Source: Megascapheus bottae
Taxonomy: Eukaryota; Chordata; Mammalia; Rodentia; Geomyidae
Length of the DNA stretch: 64,000 nucleotides
Direction of reading: 5' to 3'
NCBI GenBank assembly: GCA_024803745.1
Contig: JANJXV010000004.1
Location: forward strand, 46,375,358 to 46,439,357
The position numbers and the translations under genes were made by a program. Each line of letters begins with the position of its first letter. The stretch's first letter is position 1. Positions 22,580 to 33,849 of the stretch are shown one piece after another. The notes beneath the pieces are model-generated. The model was not told where the DNA came from. It worked only from the letters and a program-made list of their open reading frames with translations, and searched no databases.

Positions 22580-23887
22580 ATAAACCTTACCAGCTTGACC
22601 TGGGAAAGGACTGTTGATGATGTTTAAGTTGAAAGCCTCCTGACCATATTAATATATAAGTCATACTGAATCCACTTTGAGACTGAGTTGGTCACAGGGC
22701 AGGAGCCAATTGCTGGAGACTCCTCAGACTGCAGTTGGGATCAGCCCAGGTAAAAACCAATGGGGAGCTCTGTGCAGCTTTAGGGACAGACATGTTATTT
22801 TTATGTGGATGAAACAGCACTAGTACAGGAGGACCGCTTTTGTAAAATCATGGTAACTCAGTTAACTCATGGTCCTAAAGGCCCAATACAGTCTTTTTAC
22901 TGAAGAATCACTAATTTGGTTCTATGTACATAAAACCAGTGAGAAATGAAATAAGGATACTGGGTCTAACTGGTGCCACTTTCGCTTCCTGGTAGATGAA
23001 GGTGAAGTGCCACCCCCAGGGGACAGGCGCAGTTGAATTCCTAGAGGCAGGTGTGGGGATTTGGACTATGGGCTACTGAACCTGGCACAGCTGTACCATG
23101 AACTGGTGAGACTCTAAACACTTGAGCTCCCTGAGACCATGCTCCTAACCACGACCCTACTTAGGTCCCAATCACTGTAGTGGCCACTGTGCCTTGCCTC
23201 CTCTCTCTTGACTCTCCTCAGTCACTACAGCATCCCTCTTCAAGTTTCCAATAGAATTCATCTGGTGCGATGGGATTGTTTTCCTGCTCTTTCTTTACTA
23301 CTCCTGTGGCTCAGTTTCCTAATAGTATTATGCAAATTCTAGGCTGTAAATTTTTGGGGAGACACGTGTCTTTTTGTAGTCCATTGGTTTTCTAATCGAC
23401 TCAATTCAACCTCCCAACAACAATAACAACAACAAAACTCCCATATAGTAGATAATTTTGAGAGTTTTTCTTTTGAGTGTATCAAGACCACGTAGCAGAT
23501 GTAAACATAGCACTGATTATTCTTGTGGAAATTTTACATGAGTTTTGTTGACACCAATTAAAAACATCCATAATAATATTTCTGGGTTATATTTGACTTT
23601 CCAGTTTATCTTACAATTAACTTGATGGCTTGAAATGAAACAATTCTAGTTCAGGGCTCAAATTAATGGTAAATAACTATAAACAAAGTGCCTGTTTCAT
23701 AAAAATGAATAGCACATCTGGGCTTCTACTGTGGATCTTACTGTGGTTTCTTTGCAGTTAAAAATCACATAGATGTGGAGTAACAGGTGAATATTAGTTA
23801 CGATGAAGTATGCTCTCTGTTCCATGAATAAATAAGACAAGATCAATTGTAGAAAGGCTTTTCTTTGCTTTTGTCTTTTTTTTTCTT
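22580..23887. other. Noncoding stretch, nothing recognised
   Basis: No exon, SINE or L1 is recognised. It has a short AAC-rich patch at 23418-23435. Confidence 0.45.
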
Positions 23888-23982
23888 TTCTGTGTGGTAA
23901 CTGAGGTTTGAACTCAAGAGCCTGGGTGCCTTTTTCTGAGCTCTTTTGTTCAAGGTTAGCACTCTACCACTTGAGCCACAGC
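23888..23982 (-). mobile_element. Composite SINE, first part (split by L1)
   Basis: This holds the Geo-type right monomer of a minus-strand SINE (GAGGTTTGAACTCAAGAGCC, then a TAGCACTCTACCACTTGAGC block). The element is cut at GCCACAGC, where L1 sequence begins. Confidence 0.85.
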
Positions 23983-23983
23983 T

Positions 23984-24538
23984 CAATGGAATTCTATGCT
24001 GGCATCAGAAAGAATGACATTGCCCCATTTGTAAGGAAATGGAAAGACTTGGAAAAAAATCATATTAAGTGAAGTAAGCCAGACCCAAAGGAACATAGGC
24101 TCAATGGTTTCCCTCATTTGTAATAATTAGTACAAGACATGGACTCTCCCAGCAGAGGATTACAATAGCTCAAAACCTAGATACATAAGGCCATATAGGA
24201 TGAAGCTAAATGAAAGGATCTCCAGGATATGGAAACAAGAGCTATATAATGAGTGAATGTTATTCTTAATGTATTATGTTATTTCTCATCTCTTTTGTTG
24301 TCCCTTCGTTATCTCATATTGTTACAGTATCTTACCTTGTAATTTGGTATATTGTATATATGTTTATTTGTTTATTTAAAATAGGACAGGGAAGAGGGGA
24401 AAACAAGATGATTGGGAGGGGGTGGGAGGAAGGAAATGGGGACAAAAATACGAGAAGGGATATCAGTGTGTGTGAAGTAATGCACCTTCTATTTGGCGAA
24501 TATAACTGTAACCCCCCTATTAATTACAATAAAAAAGA
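23984..24538 (+). mobile_element. 5'-truncated L1 nested in a SINE
   Basis: It starts in the last codons of ORF2 (CAATGGAATTCTATGC matches 41937-41952) and runs through the 3' UTR with its G-rich block at 24382-24440 to a short A tail. Its 3' end is the second 3' UTR type in the window (CTATTTGGCGAATATAAC). No target-site duplication was found, and part of the host SINE is missing at the junction. Confidence 0.92.
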
Positions 24539-24542
24539 CAAT

Positions 24543-24606
24543 TTCACAGACTTTCTTGCTTGGGTTAACTTTGAACCATGATCCTCAGATTTCAGTCTGA
24601 GTATCT
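24543..24606 (-). mobile_element. Composite SINE, second part (split by L1)
   Basis: TCACAGACTTTCTTGCTTGG and TTTGAACCATGATCCTCAGA continue the left half of the SINE at 23888-23982. About 40 expected linker bases are absent. Confidence 0.8.
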
Positions 24607-25775
24607 GTCCTACTAGGCATCTGTCTTTAGATAACCTTTGAAATTGCTAAGTATTGGGAAACCTGCCTTAGTTTTATTCCCAAGCAATTTCCCTCAGACC
24701 TAATGGTTCTGCTCTGTCTCCAGTTACTCTGCCTTCTGAATGCTGTGTGCTACAAACCTGTAGATTTCCCTTCTAGAGTAGAAGCCAGGGACAGAGCTCT
24801 TGCTAAATACTTTCTATATGCTATATTCTTCTATTTATGTTCCATTTCTCTTTGTAAATAGTTAAAAGAAACCATTAGCATTATTTCTAACATTAGCAGC
24901 TCTTTTTCCAAGATTTTAGTGGCTAATTTACAAAGCTAACTTAAACCTTGCTGGAATCACTCCCTCCGCGGTGACATCCATTTTGAAAATGATGAGTTGG
25001 TGTTGCCTTAATTCTCAGAGAGAGGCCAGTTCTTGTCTAAGGAGCCACAGTGAATATTTAACTTGGGGTCTGACACTCAAACCTGATTTCATTATTATTA
25101 TTTCTTCAAACACACATCACAGGATAACCACATACTCTCCACAAGTTGTGCTAACTGTACAATTAACATTTTTTTCCTCCTTCTCCCATCATGCCCATGA
25201 GCTTTCCTGTAGCATTGAACAGTGGTCAGAGTAGATTGGAGGGAAGAAAGTCACTTTGGACACTCTTATTACATATACAAATTTCTTTCCTTAAAACAAT
25301 AATATTTTGTTAGAAAGACCGTCATGGCTGCAGTGGGAGGTGGGAATCCTGGCTGAGATGCTGAGCACTGACAGTACTGAATTCAGACTTCAGCTAGTGT
25401 CCATGAGACCTCCCATATAGTAGGTAACCCTCCCCATTCCCATGTGACTCTGGCTCAGGTGTATACAACATCAGCCATTTTTAGATGACTCCATTTTGCT
25501 GATAGGTCTGTAGCTGTATCTTACTGAATTTATTAAACCTGGACCCAGCTTTACTTAGAAAACAATGCTTGAGTTTACAATAGATAGCCTTATCCATGTT
25601 GGATATTTTCCAAGACATAAGACAATTCATCAAGCAGAACCAAATCCTATATAAATATATTTTTTGCGCATATATACCTATGATAGAGTTTAACTTATAA
25701 ATTAGGCACAGTAAGAGATTTACAACAATATCAAATAATAAAATGGAATGTTGTACTTTAATAAAAACTACATGA
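24607..25775. other. Noncoding stretch, nothing recognised
   Basis: No transposon or exon is recognised. Reading frames at 24971-25234 and 25481-25792 match no known protein. Confidence 0.45.
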
Positions 25776-25990
25776 ATGAGCTGGTGGCTCACACCTGTAA
25801 TCCTGGGTACTCAGGAGACTGAAACTTGAGGAGTATCACTTCAAACCCAATCCAGGCAGAAAAGCCCACAAAACTGTCTCCACTTAATTTTCATACCAAA
25901 CTGGAGGCATTGAAGTGGTAGTGAGAGCGAGAGGCTCTGAATTCAGACCCTGATACTGGTACAAAACACAAAATAAAACAACAGCAAAAA
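25776..25990 (+). mobile_element. B1-like/Geo composite SINE (diverged)
   Basis: GGTGGCTCACACCTGTAATC is intact. The right half is degraded (GAAGTGGTAGTGAGAGCGAG, GAATTCAGACCCTG) and is followed by an A-rich tail. Confidence 0.82.
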
Positions 25991-26019
25991 TAATATGGAT
26001 TTCTGTTTCTCTTATGGCA

Positions 26020-26212
26020 TTTTTTTGCCAGTTCTGGGGCTTGAACTCAGGTCCTGGGCACTGTCCTTGAGCTCTCTCAAGGTTAGAGCTCTACCACTTG
26101 AGCCACAGCACCACTTTCAGCTTTTTCTGTATATGTGGCACCAAGGAATTGAACCCTGGGCTTTGTGCATGCTAGGCAAGCACTCTACCTCTAGGCCACA
26201 CTTCCTGCTACC
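26020..26212 (-). mobile_element. IDL-Geo-like dimeric SINE
   Basis: Both monomers are present. On the plus strand, GCCAGTTCTGGGGCTTGAAC marks the Geo end and GCTAGGCAAGCACTCTACCT the ID-like end. The ID-like B box reads AGGAATTGAACCC (reverse), one change from the tRNA consensus. Confidence 0.92.
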
Positions 26213-26340
26213 TCTCTTAGTGTGCACTTGTACTGTACTCTGTCTTGTGGTGATGTAAGATGACAGTTAAAGAAACACTGTATTACTTGCCTTTGGTATA
26301 TCAAAATTTCCAAAATTCCTTTTTTTACTCTTTGTGGTTC

Positions 26341-26391
<51 letters not shown>
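26341..26391. repeat. (TG)n microsatellite at a SINE tail
   Basis: About 24 TG units directly precede the tail end of a minus-strand SINE, the mirror image of the plus-strand SINE-CA junctions elsewhere. Confidence 0.96.
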
Positions 26392-26394
<3 letters not shown>

Positions 26395-26612
26395 GGGTTT
26401 TGAACTCTGGGCCTGGGCACCGTCCCAGAACTCTTCTGTTCAAGGCTACTGCCCTACCCTCTATAGCCCCACTTCCCGTTTTCTAGTGATTAATTGAAGA
26501 TAAGAGTCTCTTCATCTTTAATTCCCCGGGCTGACTTTGAACCGAGATCCTCAGATCTCAGCCTCCTTAGAAGCTAGGATTTCAGGCATTAGCCACCCTC
26601 ACCCAGTGGGGC
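26392..26612 (-). mobile_element. B1-like/Geo composite SINE
   Basis: Plus-strand order: GGGTTTTGAACTCTGGGCCT, AAGGCTACTGCCCTACCCTC, GATAAGAGTCTC, GATCCTCAGATCTCAGCCTC, then GCATTAGCCACC. Confidence 0.9.
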
Positions 26613-28111
26613 TATTCTTAAGTAAAATAAGGATTACATAAACATAAATATTGTGATCTAGGAGTGATATTGCTGTATCTTCAGCACACACATACTGGAC
26701 AGAGGGAAGATTCACATCTTCACCAAAGTGGGTTGGTGTGAGATTTTATCCTGTGACTCAGGATGGCAAGAAATTAAAATTATGAATTTCTTACATTTGA
26801 AATTTTTAAATTTCAGCTGAGGTTGATTGCTTATAAATGAAGCCATAGGAAGCAAAACCAAGGATAAGGTTTTACTCATGATAGGAGTTAAAAACCCTCA
26901 AGAGAAAACCATCTCTCATATCACATCAGCATTGTTTTCTAAAAGAGAAGGCAAAAAATATTGGTTTATGCAGGGTTCACATTTACTTGTGGAGGTAATG
27001 GACATAGGAAAACTAATTATTTTTCTGCAAGAAAATTTCAGTAGGAACTGTAATGTTGCATATTCTAAACCTCTTTAGATTACTTTCTTTCCTTTAGATA
27101 GTCTTTTACCACTATCAAGAGTCAGAATGTGGTTAGAAATTTTGTGTATGTATGTTCTAGTACTGGGTTTGAACTCAGGGACTTTTGTGATGGTCTAGGG
27201 GTTATTCCTCTGACTCTCAGTAGATTGTGAAATCCATCCACTTTTAACTGTGGAAGAATTTATTTAAAAAATTAGCTGATCCTTTGCATCATCTCAGGTG
27301 ATGAGTTTGGTGTCAGACAGACAGACAGACTACATGTGGGGTAGGGAGTAGGGGAATGCCAAGTAGAACTTTCAGGATGCTTAAGAGGTTGACTTCCAAT
27401 CACTTCATCATTCACCCTGTCTTTTTCTCCATAGGCATTCTCATTACTATTCCTCCCTCCCTCATCTCCAATTTGAATACTAAATTTCAAGCAAATAATA
27501 AACACAAAAATAACAATCGAGAAAGAGAGAACAGACAACTCACAATTCCAGACGCTGTGGAAAATATTTCCAGAAAGGATAGTCCTACACAGTTACAGTT
27601 TCTGGATACATTCATCCCAGTGAAATTCATATCAATGATATAATTTTAAAATCAAAGAAACCAACAACTTGGAATGGCCACAGGAGAGTGGGTAGAGGGA
27701 GGTCAAGTTCATGAATGCAGCATACATTCAGTCTCTGGGGTCCTTGATTTTCAGAGACAAAATGAAGTGGAAGAGCAAGGTGCCGAGTGTAGAAGGAAAG
27801 ATAAAGGAAAAGGAGAGGGGTCACGGTATGGAGATGGCCCGTCATGAGGATGCAAATGCAATCACTACCGAACATGTCCTGCATTTGACAGTGAACATAA
27901 AGCTATACCTAAAGTTTACAATAGCATGTTCTTTTCTGAGAGGAAGAAGTGGAGACATGAGGGTGTCAAGAGAAAGGATCATGAGGTGATTATCAGTCAC
28001 TGTGACACAGAGAAAGGATAAGTGTAATGTGTTCTATGATATGCTTTCAATCGAAAGCAAAACTCTATGGACGAGGCTCATTTCCAACATTTATCCAGCA
28101 CCATATGTTTT
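26613..28111. other. Noncoding stretch, nothing recognised
   Basis: It includes a CAGA repeat at 27313-27331. Several reading frames of 80-95 codons lie at 26827-27989, but they overlap on both strands and resemble no family I know. Confidence 0.45.
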
Positions 28112-28115
28112 CTGT

Positions 28116-28117
28116 TT

Positions 28118-28189
<72 letters not shown>

Positions 28190-28191
28190 TT
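28116..28191. repeat. (TTTC)n microsatellite
   Basis: About 18 TTTC units. Three overlapping phenylalanine/serine/leucine-rich frames here are products of the repeat. Confidence 0.97.
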
Positions 28192-28296
28192 TGGTCTGGT
28201 AGGATTGTGCTTGAGGGACCTACCTGAAGAACAAAATTTTTCTCTGTAAGATTTAGTTCTGAAAATTACTTATTGGATCCAAGGTATAACCATGGT

Positions 28297-28470
28297 ATGA
28301 CTTTGGAGGGGAGTTTTGGCTCTGTCACTTAGCAGTGCTATGACTTGAGAAAGTTATATATCCTCATACAGCTTTAGTTTCCTCACCTGTAAAGTGGGAA
28401 CAGCTCCAGGACTTGGGTTGTACATTTCCTGGGTATATTCAGCATAATGTGAGTATGTAGTAACACATAA
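28297..28470 (+). mobile_element. MIR element
   Basis: The order TGGCTCTGTCACTTAGCAGT, GACTTGAGAAAGTTATATAT, AGTTTCCTCACCTGTAAAGT follows the MIR consensus (tgccacttactagctgtgtgacc ... cagtttcctcatctgtaaaa). Confidence 0.65.
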
Positions 28471-30610
28471 GCTATGACTCTTGTTTTTACTAACAGCAGT
28501 TTGGCATTGCACTTCTGTTATTATTGTATGTTCTTTTTCTCCCCTGAGGATATATTCTCTGACTTAAAAATCCAAGGTGTTTTTTTCTGCACAGCATTCT
28601 GATGGTAATGAGAGGCAAGAACTGACCATGTTTGGGTAGAGATGCAGTGTTTAAATAGGTACATTGGTTAAGTCACACAAAACTTTTCCATTTTTGTGCC
28701 TCTCAATGATCTCTAGTTCTTGCTCCTGCTCCTGCTTTTAGAATGGAAGGGTTTTTGATTGTCTATTGAGCAGCTAGATTAAGCTGTGCTTAAGTTACTT
28801 ATATACAGAAACAAACTTGTCTTTTTCCCTCTTATCCTTCCTGTACAATGGCACATTCCTACTAATTACATTATTCCCAGTGACTCTCCAGGGTCCTCTG
28901 GATAACAGGTAGAAGCAATGTTACAGGACATAGGCTTTTATGCTTTATTGGCCACTGTTATCCAGGGCTTGACACTGAAGCTGAACAAACAGTCCAGACT
29001 CAAATGTGAAAACCTAGCAATTGTCAACTGCCTGAAGTCTGAATTTGATTAGAGGGCCATTTCCCTGCCCTTTCCCATTTGCTCATAAAAAAGAACAGCT
29101 CAGAAACCCCTAAGATGCTGCTTGATTTAAGCCCTGTGAAATTCTAACCAAAAGGTAATAGAAAGGAGAAACCAAGCTTATCAAATTTTCCTTCGAAGCA
29201 TTGGTCTGTTTCACCTGTGGTAATTGGCCAAGTTCAGGCCTATGCTCTGACAACTGGCAGGAAGTTGCCAGAACAGAACCTCCAATAAATAATCCAATGC
29301 TTTGGAAAACAACCTTTTTATGCTCTCTGGTATTGATTTAGATGAGATCTAAGAAGAGTGTAGAAGTATACGGGTGAATAGTAAGCGAATTGGGATGACT
29401 TCTTGAAGGAAGTAATAGCTATTGGTTAATGATGAGAAGAATTCTGATGCTGTGAGGTTGTTAATTGGATAAAGGACACTGTACAGAATGAAAGCTGGGC
29501 TCGATTAAAGCAGCCTAATAGAGAAAGAAGCCAATGAGAGCACATTGCCTTCTCTATCAGACACAGATAATTTAACCTATTTATTGGAGCATTTCGTAAG
29601 AAACAAAGGGAGAAAAATATCTCACAGGTGTCCTTTTAATTTAATCAGTGCAGCTGAGTGTTCTGATCAGAGAACAGCTCAGGCTGCAGGACCTTTGGCT
29701 GCATGGAACCAGTCTCTGGAAAGGTGTCAGAAATGAGACAACTTATAGCATCAACAGGGAGAGGAATCTTAAGTAGCTCACTCTGAAAATCTGATATTTA
29801 AAATAAGAAAAGTCATCAGAGCATTTCAGGTGTATTTGACAGTCACCTAAGCCCATGCCTGCATTGCCACGTCTGATGTTCGAACTGTAGTCCATTCTGG
29901 CTTGATGGGTTTTGATGAAATTGGAAATTGAAGACAAGAGCTGAGGATAACATGGATCATGAAAATGACCAAGAGACGAGATTCTTTACTCTTTTAGTGG
30001 TCAGAGGGTAATGGGTGAGGAAGATCAGACCAGACACATACTCGAGTAGCTTTGCTCATGGATAATCAGGAATAAGACAGAAGTTAGTATGGCTTCCTGG
30101 ACTTCCTCTGTCAAAGGTTCATCAACTCAGATTTTGTTCATTTGGGATGAAGCAGAAGGTGTAGTTCCCATTATCAAAGCAAGAAAAATTCCAGAAAGGA
30201 GTTTTGGTGGGGTGCTGCAAATACATGCCTGACATGGCCCCTGCCTCTGGCCGCGATGATGGTTGACAAGACATGACAAGTGAATGTCAAGGGCAGACCA
30301 CCCCACTTCTCCTTTGGGAAGGGCATTTGATATTACACATAATAGATCCTGCTTTGTTTTCTATCCGTGGTACCCTTTGTGAGACTGGTCATTTAAGAGT
30401 AACAAATGAGCTTCACTCGCCAAATGAAGCTGTTTCTCTGGCTTCATGTGGATTTAGGCTTGGCTGAACTGTCCCTCTGACAGCAGTTAGTGGGCCATTG
30501 TGTCATTTTCAATCTCAGGGACTATTAAGGGGAAACAATCTCCCCTTGCCAGAGAAAGCAGGGCCGAGAGAAAGCGAGAGCACTGGGGAGAAAAAAAACA
30601 ACAACAAAAA
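28471..30610. promoter_or_regulatory. Long repeat-free stretch, candidate conserved noncoding block
   Basis: About 2.1 kb without recognisable SINE, L1 or microsatellite, in a window where such elements are frequent. Inside, 28970-29740 is rich in plausible factor sites (TTTAATTTAATC at 29634-29645, AACAAAGGG at 29602-29610, and GATA- and FOX-like motifs). I see no exon: open frames are short and lack splice context. Regulatory function is inference. Confidence 0.3.
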
Positions 30611-30643
30611 AACAGGCACTTTTTTTTTTTTTTTTTTTTTTTT
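30585..30643. repeat. A-rich then poly-T tract
   Basis: An A/C-rich patch (30590-30613) is followed by 23 T at 30620-30642. These two homopolymers in opposite sense could fold into a weak hairpin. Neither looks like a SINE tail. Confidence 0.85.
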
Positions 30644-31840
30644 AGGAAAACCAGATATTCTTGCTTCCCCCAGACAACATCCTGGCCAGGTCTGGGCTCC
30701 ACAACCAGGAGCTTTGCCTGTTGTCAGCTGCGGTGACACTACTGTCCCTTGGAGGATTGGAAGAACGTGCCTAGGGTAACAAAGATGCATATGTAAATAA
30801 GAAGTCTCTGGGGTTTGTAGGCTTTTGACAGTCCACCAGGATCCATTTGTTGAATTCTACATTAGCGAAACAATAAGAATAGTCTTTGACCTTTTGGTGT
30901 GAACAGAACTAACCGGGGCCTGAAAAGGACATAATGGCAATCTCACAACAATATTAACAATAAAAACAATAAAACTTTGGAGAGAAAGATGCTCTCTCTC
31001 TCTCTTTCTTTCCTTTGTCTCCACCCCCCTCCCGCTTCTTTCCCATCCTAGTCTTGATCTCTTGGGCTGGAAAAATATGTATCCTGATTTTCTTCCTCTA
31101 AGGAACCATGTGGTATATGAGGGGCTATCTCTGGACACTTTGGCCAGTTTCTCACTGCAGCTTGCTGGAGAAGTTGCAATAAATCTGAAGAAGGCAGTAG
31201 GCCCAGATCTTTGTGTCTGAGACCTTTCCAATTGAATGGAGATAATAGTCCAGAACTGGGAGAATGCATAAACACCTTAGCAATTTCAACACTGGAATCC
31301 AGGCAGCATCAGGACAATGCTAGCCCTTCCCAAGTGATACTATTAACTTGATGCTTAAATACATAATTCTTTGTGCTACTACTTACCTGTCTGGAAATGC
31401 CTTTTATGTCTGACAATGAAAAAAGTATGGCATTATTGAAAAATATTATATCATGCTGAAAAATGAGTATGTCATTTATAAAAGAAATGCAGGGTGGATT
31501 AAAATCATTTATAATTTTATTACCTCAGAGAAGCTAGCTCCAATATTTTTGAATTTATTCTTTTAGATTTAGCTTTTCGTTATGTGCACATAGTTATTTG
31601 GCAGACATTTCACTAAACTATCTCTAGACATGTTGGCCCATTTCTCTTCTAGTTCTCTTTGCAATTTGCTGGAGAAGTTGCCATATGAAAATTACTTGGC
31701 AAGCTTCTTAATGTTTTGACTGTTACCAATGACAAATCTTGTTTTCTTTTGGATGACCTTACAGTATCCCATAGTGTGGATGAATAAAAATGAGCTCAAG
31801 ATATATATAACTGGTGGGTATTGGGGTTATTTCTGATTTC
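30644..31840. other. Repeat-poor stretch with local duplication
   Basis: It holds three AACAAT sites at 9-bp spacing (30947, 30956, 30965), a CT patch at 30991-31010, and a degenerate direct duplication (31127-31181 and 31620-31685). No exon is recognised; the minus-strand frame at 30857-31231 is unsupported. Confidence 0.45.
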
Positions 31841-31844
31841 TTTT

Positions 31845-32045
31845 CCAATGTTGAGGATTGACCCAGGGTCAAGCACATGCTAAGCAAAGCTCTACCAGGG
31901 GAGCCATGCCTTAAGTACTCTAGTTTCTATTTTGTTTTTGAGACAGTTCTCATTACTTTTGCTATTTTGCTCAGACTGGCCTTAAACTCACGATCCTCTT
32001 ACCTCTACTTCCTGAGTAGCTGGGCTTATAGATGTGGGCCCATCA
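31845..32045 (-). mobile_element. Old B1 plus ID-like composite SINE (B1-dID-like)
   Basis: The plus strand gives the reverse of an ID-like unit (TGAGGATTGACCCAGGGTCA, AGCACATGCTAAGCAAAGCT), then the reverse of a B1 unit (TTGTTTTTGAGACAGTTCTC, GACTGGCCTTAAACTCACGA, CTGAGTAGCTGGGCTTATAG). This is the B1-dID order known from squirrels and dormice. Confidence 0.65.
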
Positions 32046-32147
32046 TCATTTCTAGATTGTTACAGAATTAAGAAAACAAATTTTTGTTCTTGTATCAGCG
32101 TAGCTTGGGTGGCTATCCTTTTCATACAGTTGACACAATTGGTGACA

Positions 32148-32363
32148 TATTTTAATTTTTTTTGCCAGTCCTGGGCTTGGGCTCAGGGCCTGAGCACTGT
32201 CCTTGGATTTTCTCAAGGCTAGCACTCTACCACTTGAGCTTCAGCACCACTTCCGGCTTTTTGCTATGTATGTGGTACTGAGGAATCGAACCTGGGTCTT
32301 CGTGCAGGCCAGGCAAGCACTCTACCACTAGGCCAAAATCCCGGCCCTGTATTTTAATTTTTT
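32148..32363 (-). mobile_element. IDL-Geo-like dimeric SINE
   Basis: A full dimer flanked by a target-site duplication TATTTTAATTTTTT at 32148-32161 and 32350-32363. On the minus strand the ID-like B box is the exact tRNA-type GGTTCGATTCC (plus strand GGAATCGAACC near 32283-32293), so the internal promoter looks intact. Confidence 0.95.
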
Positions 32364-32394
32364 GATGAGCCTTTGTGGTATAACTTCTGGGTCA

Positions 32395-32960
32395 GTCACT
32401 GGGTCAGTGATATACAATTGCATTCATCAGGAAGTGGGTATATTACCTCTTGAACATTGTTATCCCTTCCCATAGTTCTCTCTTACTTTCCCTTCCTCCA
32501 CTCCCTCCTATTCATCTTGTTTTTCCCCTTCGTTTCCCTTTTTCAATTACACAAATAAATGTATATACAATACACCAAGTACCAAATTCAGATATAGTAA
32601 GGATATGAGATAAACCATAAGGGGAAAAGAAGAGAAAAGGAAAAATAGCTTCACATAGTACATTAAGAACAACAATCACAAAGATAAACCTCTTGTTTCC
32701 ATATCCTGGAGTTCATTTCACTTAGCCCCATCCTATATGACCATATGTGCATAGCTTTTGAGCTACTATGATCCTAAACATTTACTAATTATTATGAATG
32801 CAGGAAGCCATGGAGCCTATGTTTCTTTAGCTTACTTCACTTCATATAATTTTTTTCAAGTCTTTCCATTTCATTACAATTGGAGCAATGTCATTCTTTC
32901 TGATGGCAACATAGAATTCCATAGTGTAAATACACCATGATCCATTCATCTTCATTCATT
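32395..32960 (-). mobile_element. L1 3' region, diverged
   Basis: The plus strand shows the reverse of the L1 3' UTR (CATCTTGTTTTTCCCC, TCCATATCCTGGAGTTCATT) and of the last ORF2 codons (CATTCTTTCTGATGGCAACA, TAGAATTCCATAGTG). It is older than the copies at 13.7 and 41 kb. Confidence 0.85.
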
Positions 32961-33289
32961 TTTTTTAAGTTTGTGATGCATATTGTAATTCAAGAGATGT
33001 GTCAGTACATTCTTCCAACATACCCACTTACCCAACACCCCTGTAGCTTTGCGGGATACCAATAAGATAGTAGAGCCTATATAGAGAGCTAGAAACACCT
33101 GCTGTTGGCAATCTTTGTTTAAGATGCCTTTGGGATGCACATGCACAAATGTGGAATAGGCGTTTACATAGCTGTGTCCTAGTTCTGAGATCATAAGGCT
33201 GGAACTAAAACCCTGGGAGTCATGTACACATTGATTACTGGTACACGGGTAGGGATGCAATCACCCAGATAGGAAGTAGAACCAGGAGA

Positions 33290-33430
33290 GAATTGCCAAA
33301 TTTGTCAAATTTTTCCAGACTATTTGAGAGATTACTAATTACCATTTTTGTTATCCTCCATAGGGACATTAGCATTTTCCTTTTCATTGATTTACAAAAG
33401 CTCTTTATATATTAACACTTTAAAAAATCT
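33290..33430 (-). mobile_element. Ancient L1 ORF2-region fragment, part 1
   Basis: CATTTTCCTTTTCATTGATT and ACAAAAGCTCTTTATATATT match the style of ancient mammalian L1 near the ORF2 C-terminal region, read in reverse. The identity is a memory-based judgement. Confidence 0.4.
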
Positions 33431-33519
33431 ATGATGGGTTATATACTCTATAGACATAATGTTGTATTATATAGATTAATATGTATCTATGACATATAAA
33501 CCCTCAGCTTAATTTTAAT

Positions 33520-33642
33520 TATGTTCTAAAAATCTATGTTCCAGTGTTTGTGTATAGAGATTCTTTCTTGAATACTTGTTTGTTAAACATGACATTTGAA
33601 ATATGATGTAAAATCAATGTTAATAAATTCTTTAATAAAAAA
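33520..33642 (+). mobile_element. Short retrocopy of an unidentified mRNA-like 3' end
   Basis: It is closely similar to 7970-8070. Shared blocks include TAGAGATTC, GTTAAAC, GACATTTGAAATATGATGT and GTTAATAAATTCTTTAA. It ends in AATAAATTCTTTAATAAAAAA, a poly(A) signal followed by a tail. An IDL-Geo SINE sits in its tail. Confidence 0.5.
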
Positions 33643-33848
33643 TTATCTATGGGCCAGGAGTTTAGTCTAGTGGCAGAGTTCTTTCCTAGCATGCACAAAG
33701 ATCTGGGTTCAATTCCTCAGCATCTCATACATAGAAAAAAGCCAGAAATGGTGCTGTGGCTCAAGTGGTAGAGCTCTAGCCTTGAGAAAGCCCAAGGACA
33801 GTGCCCAGGCCTTGAGTTCAAGGCCCAGTGACTGGAAAAAAAATTATC
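33637..33848 (+). mobile_element. IDL-Geo-like dimeric SINE
   Basis: Both monomers are present in order (TTTAGTCTAGTGGCAGAG, GGGTTCAATTCC; then GTGGCTCAAGTGGTAGAGCT, GAGTTCAAGGCC). The target-site duplication AAAAAATTATC lies at 33637-33647 and 33838-33848. The insertion is in the A tail of the preceding retrocopy. Confidence 0.94.
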
Positions 33849-33849
33849 C

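Noticed and set aside
27356..27989. Frames of 85-95 codons on both strands as a gene
   Set aside because: They overlap in opposite directions and have no recognisable domain.
28002..28249. Three overlapping frames with phenylalanine/leucine/serine repeats
   Set aside because: They are products of the TTTC microsatellite.
30487..30790. Frames across the poly-T tract, on both strands
   Set aside because: Four mutually overlapping frames with phenylalanine or lysine runs; no codon or family support.
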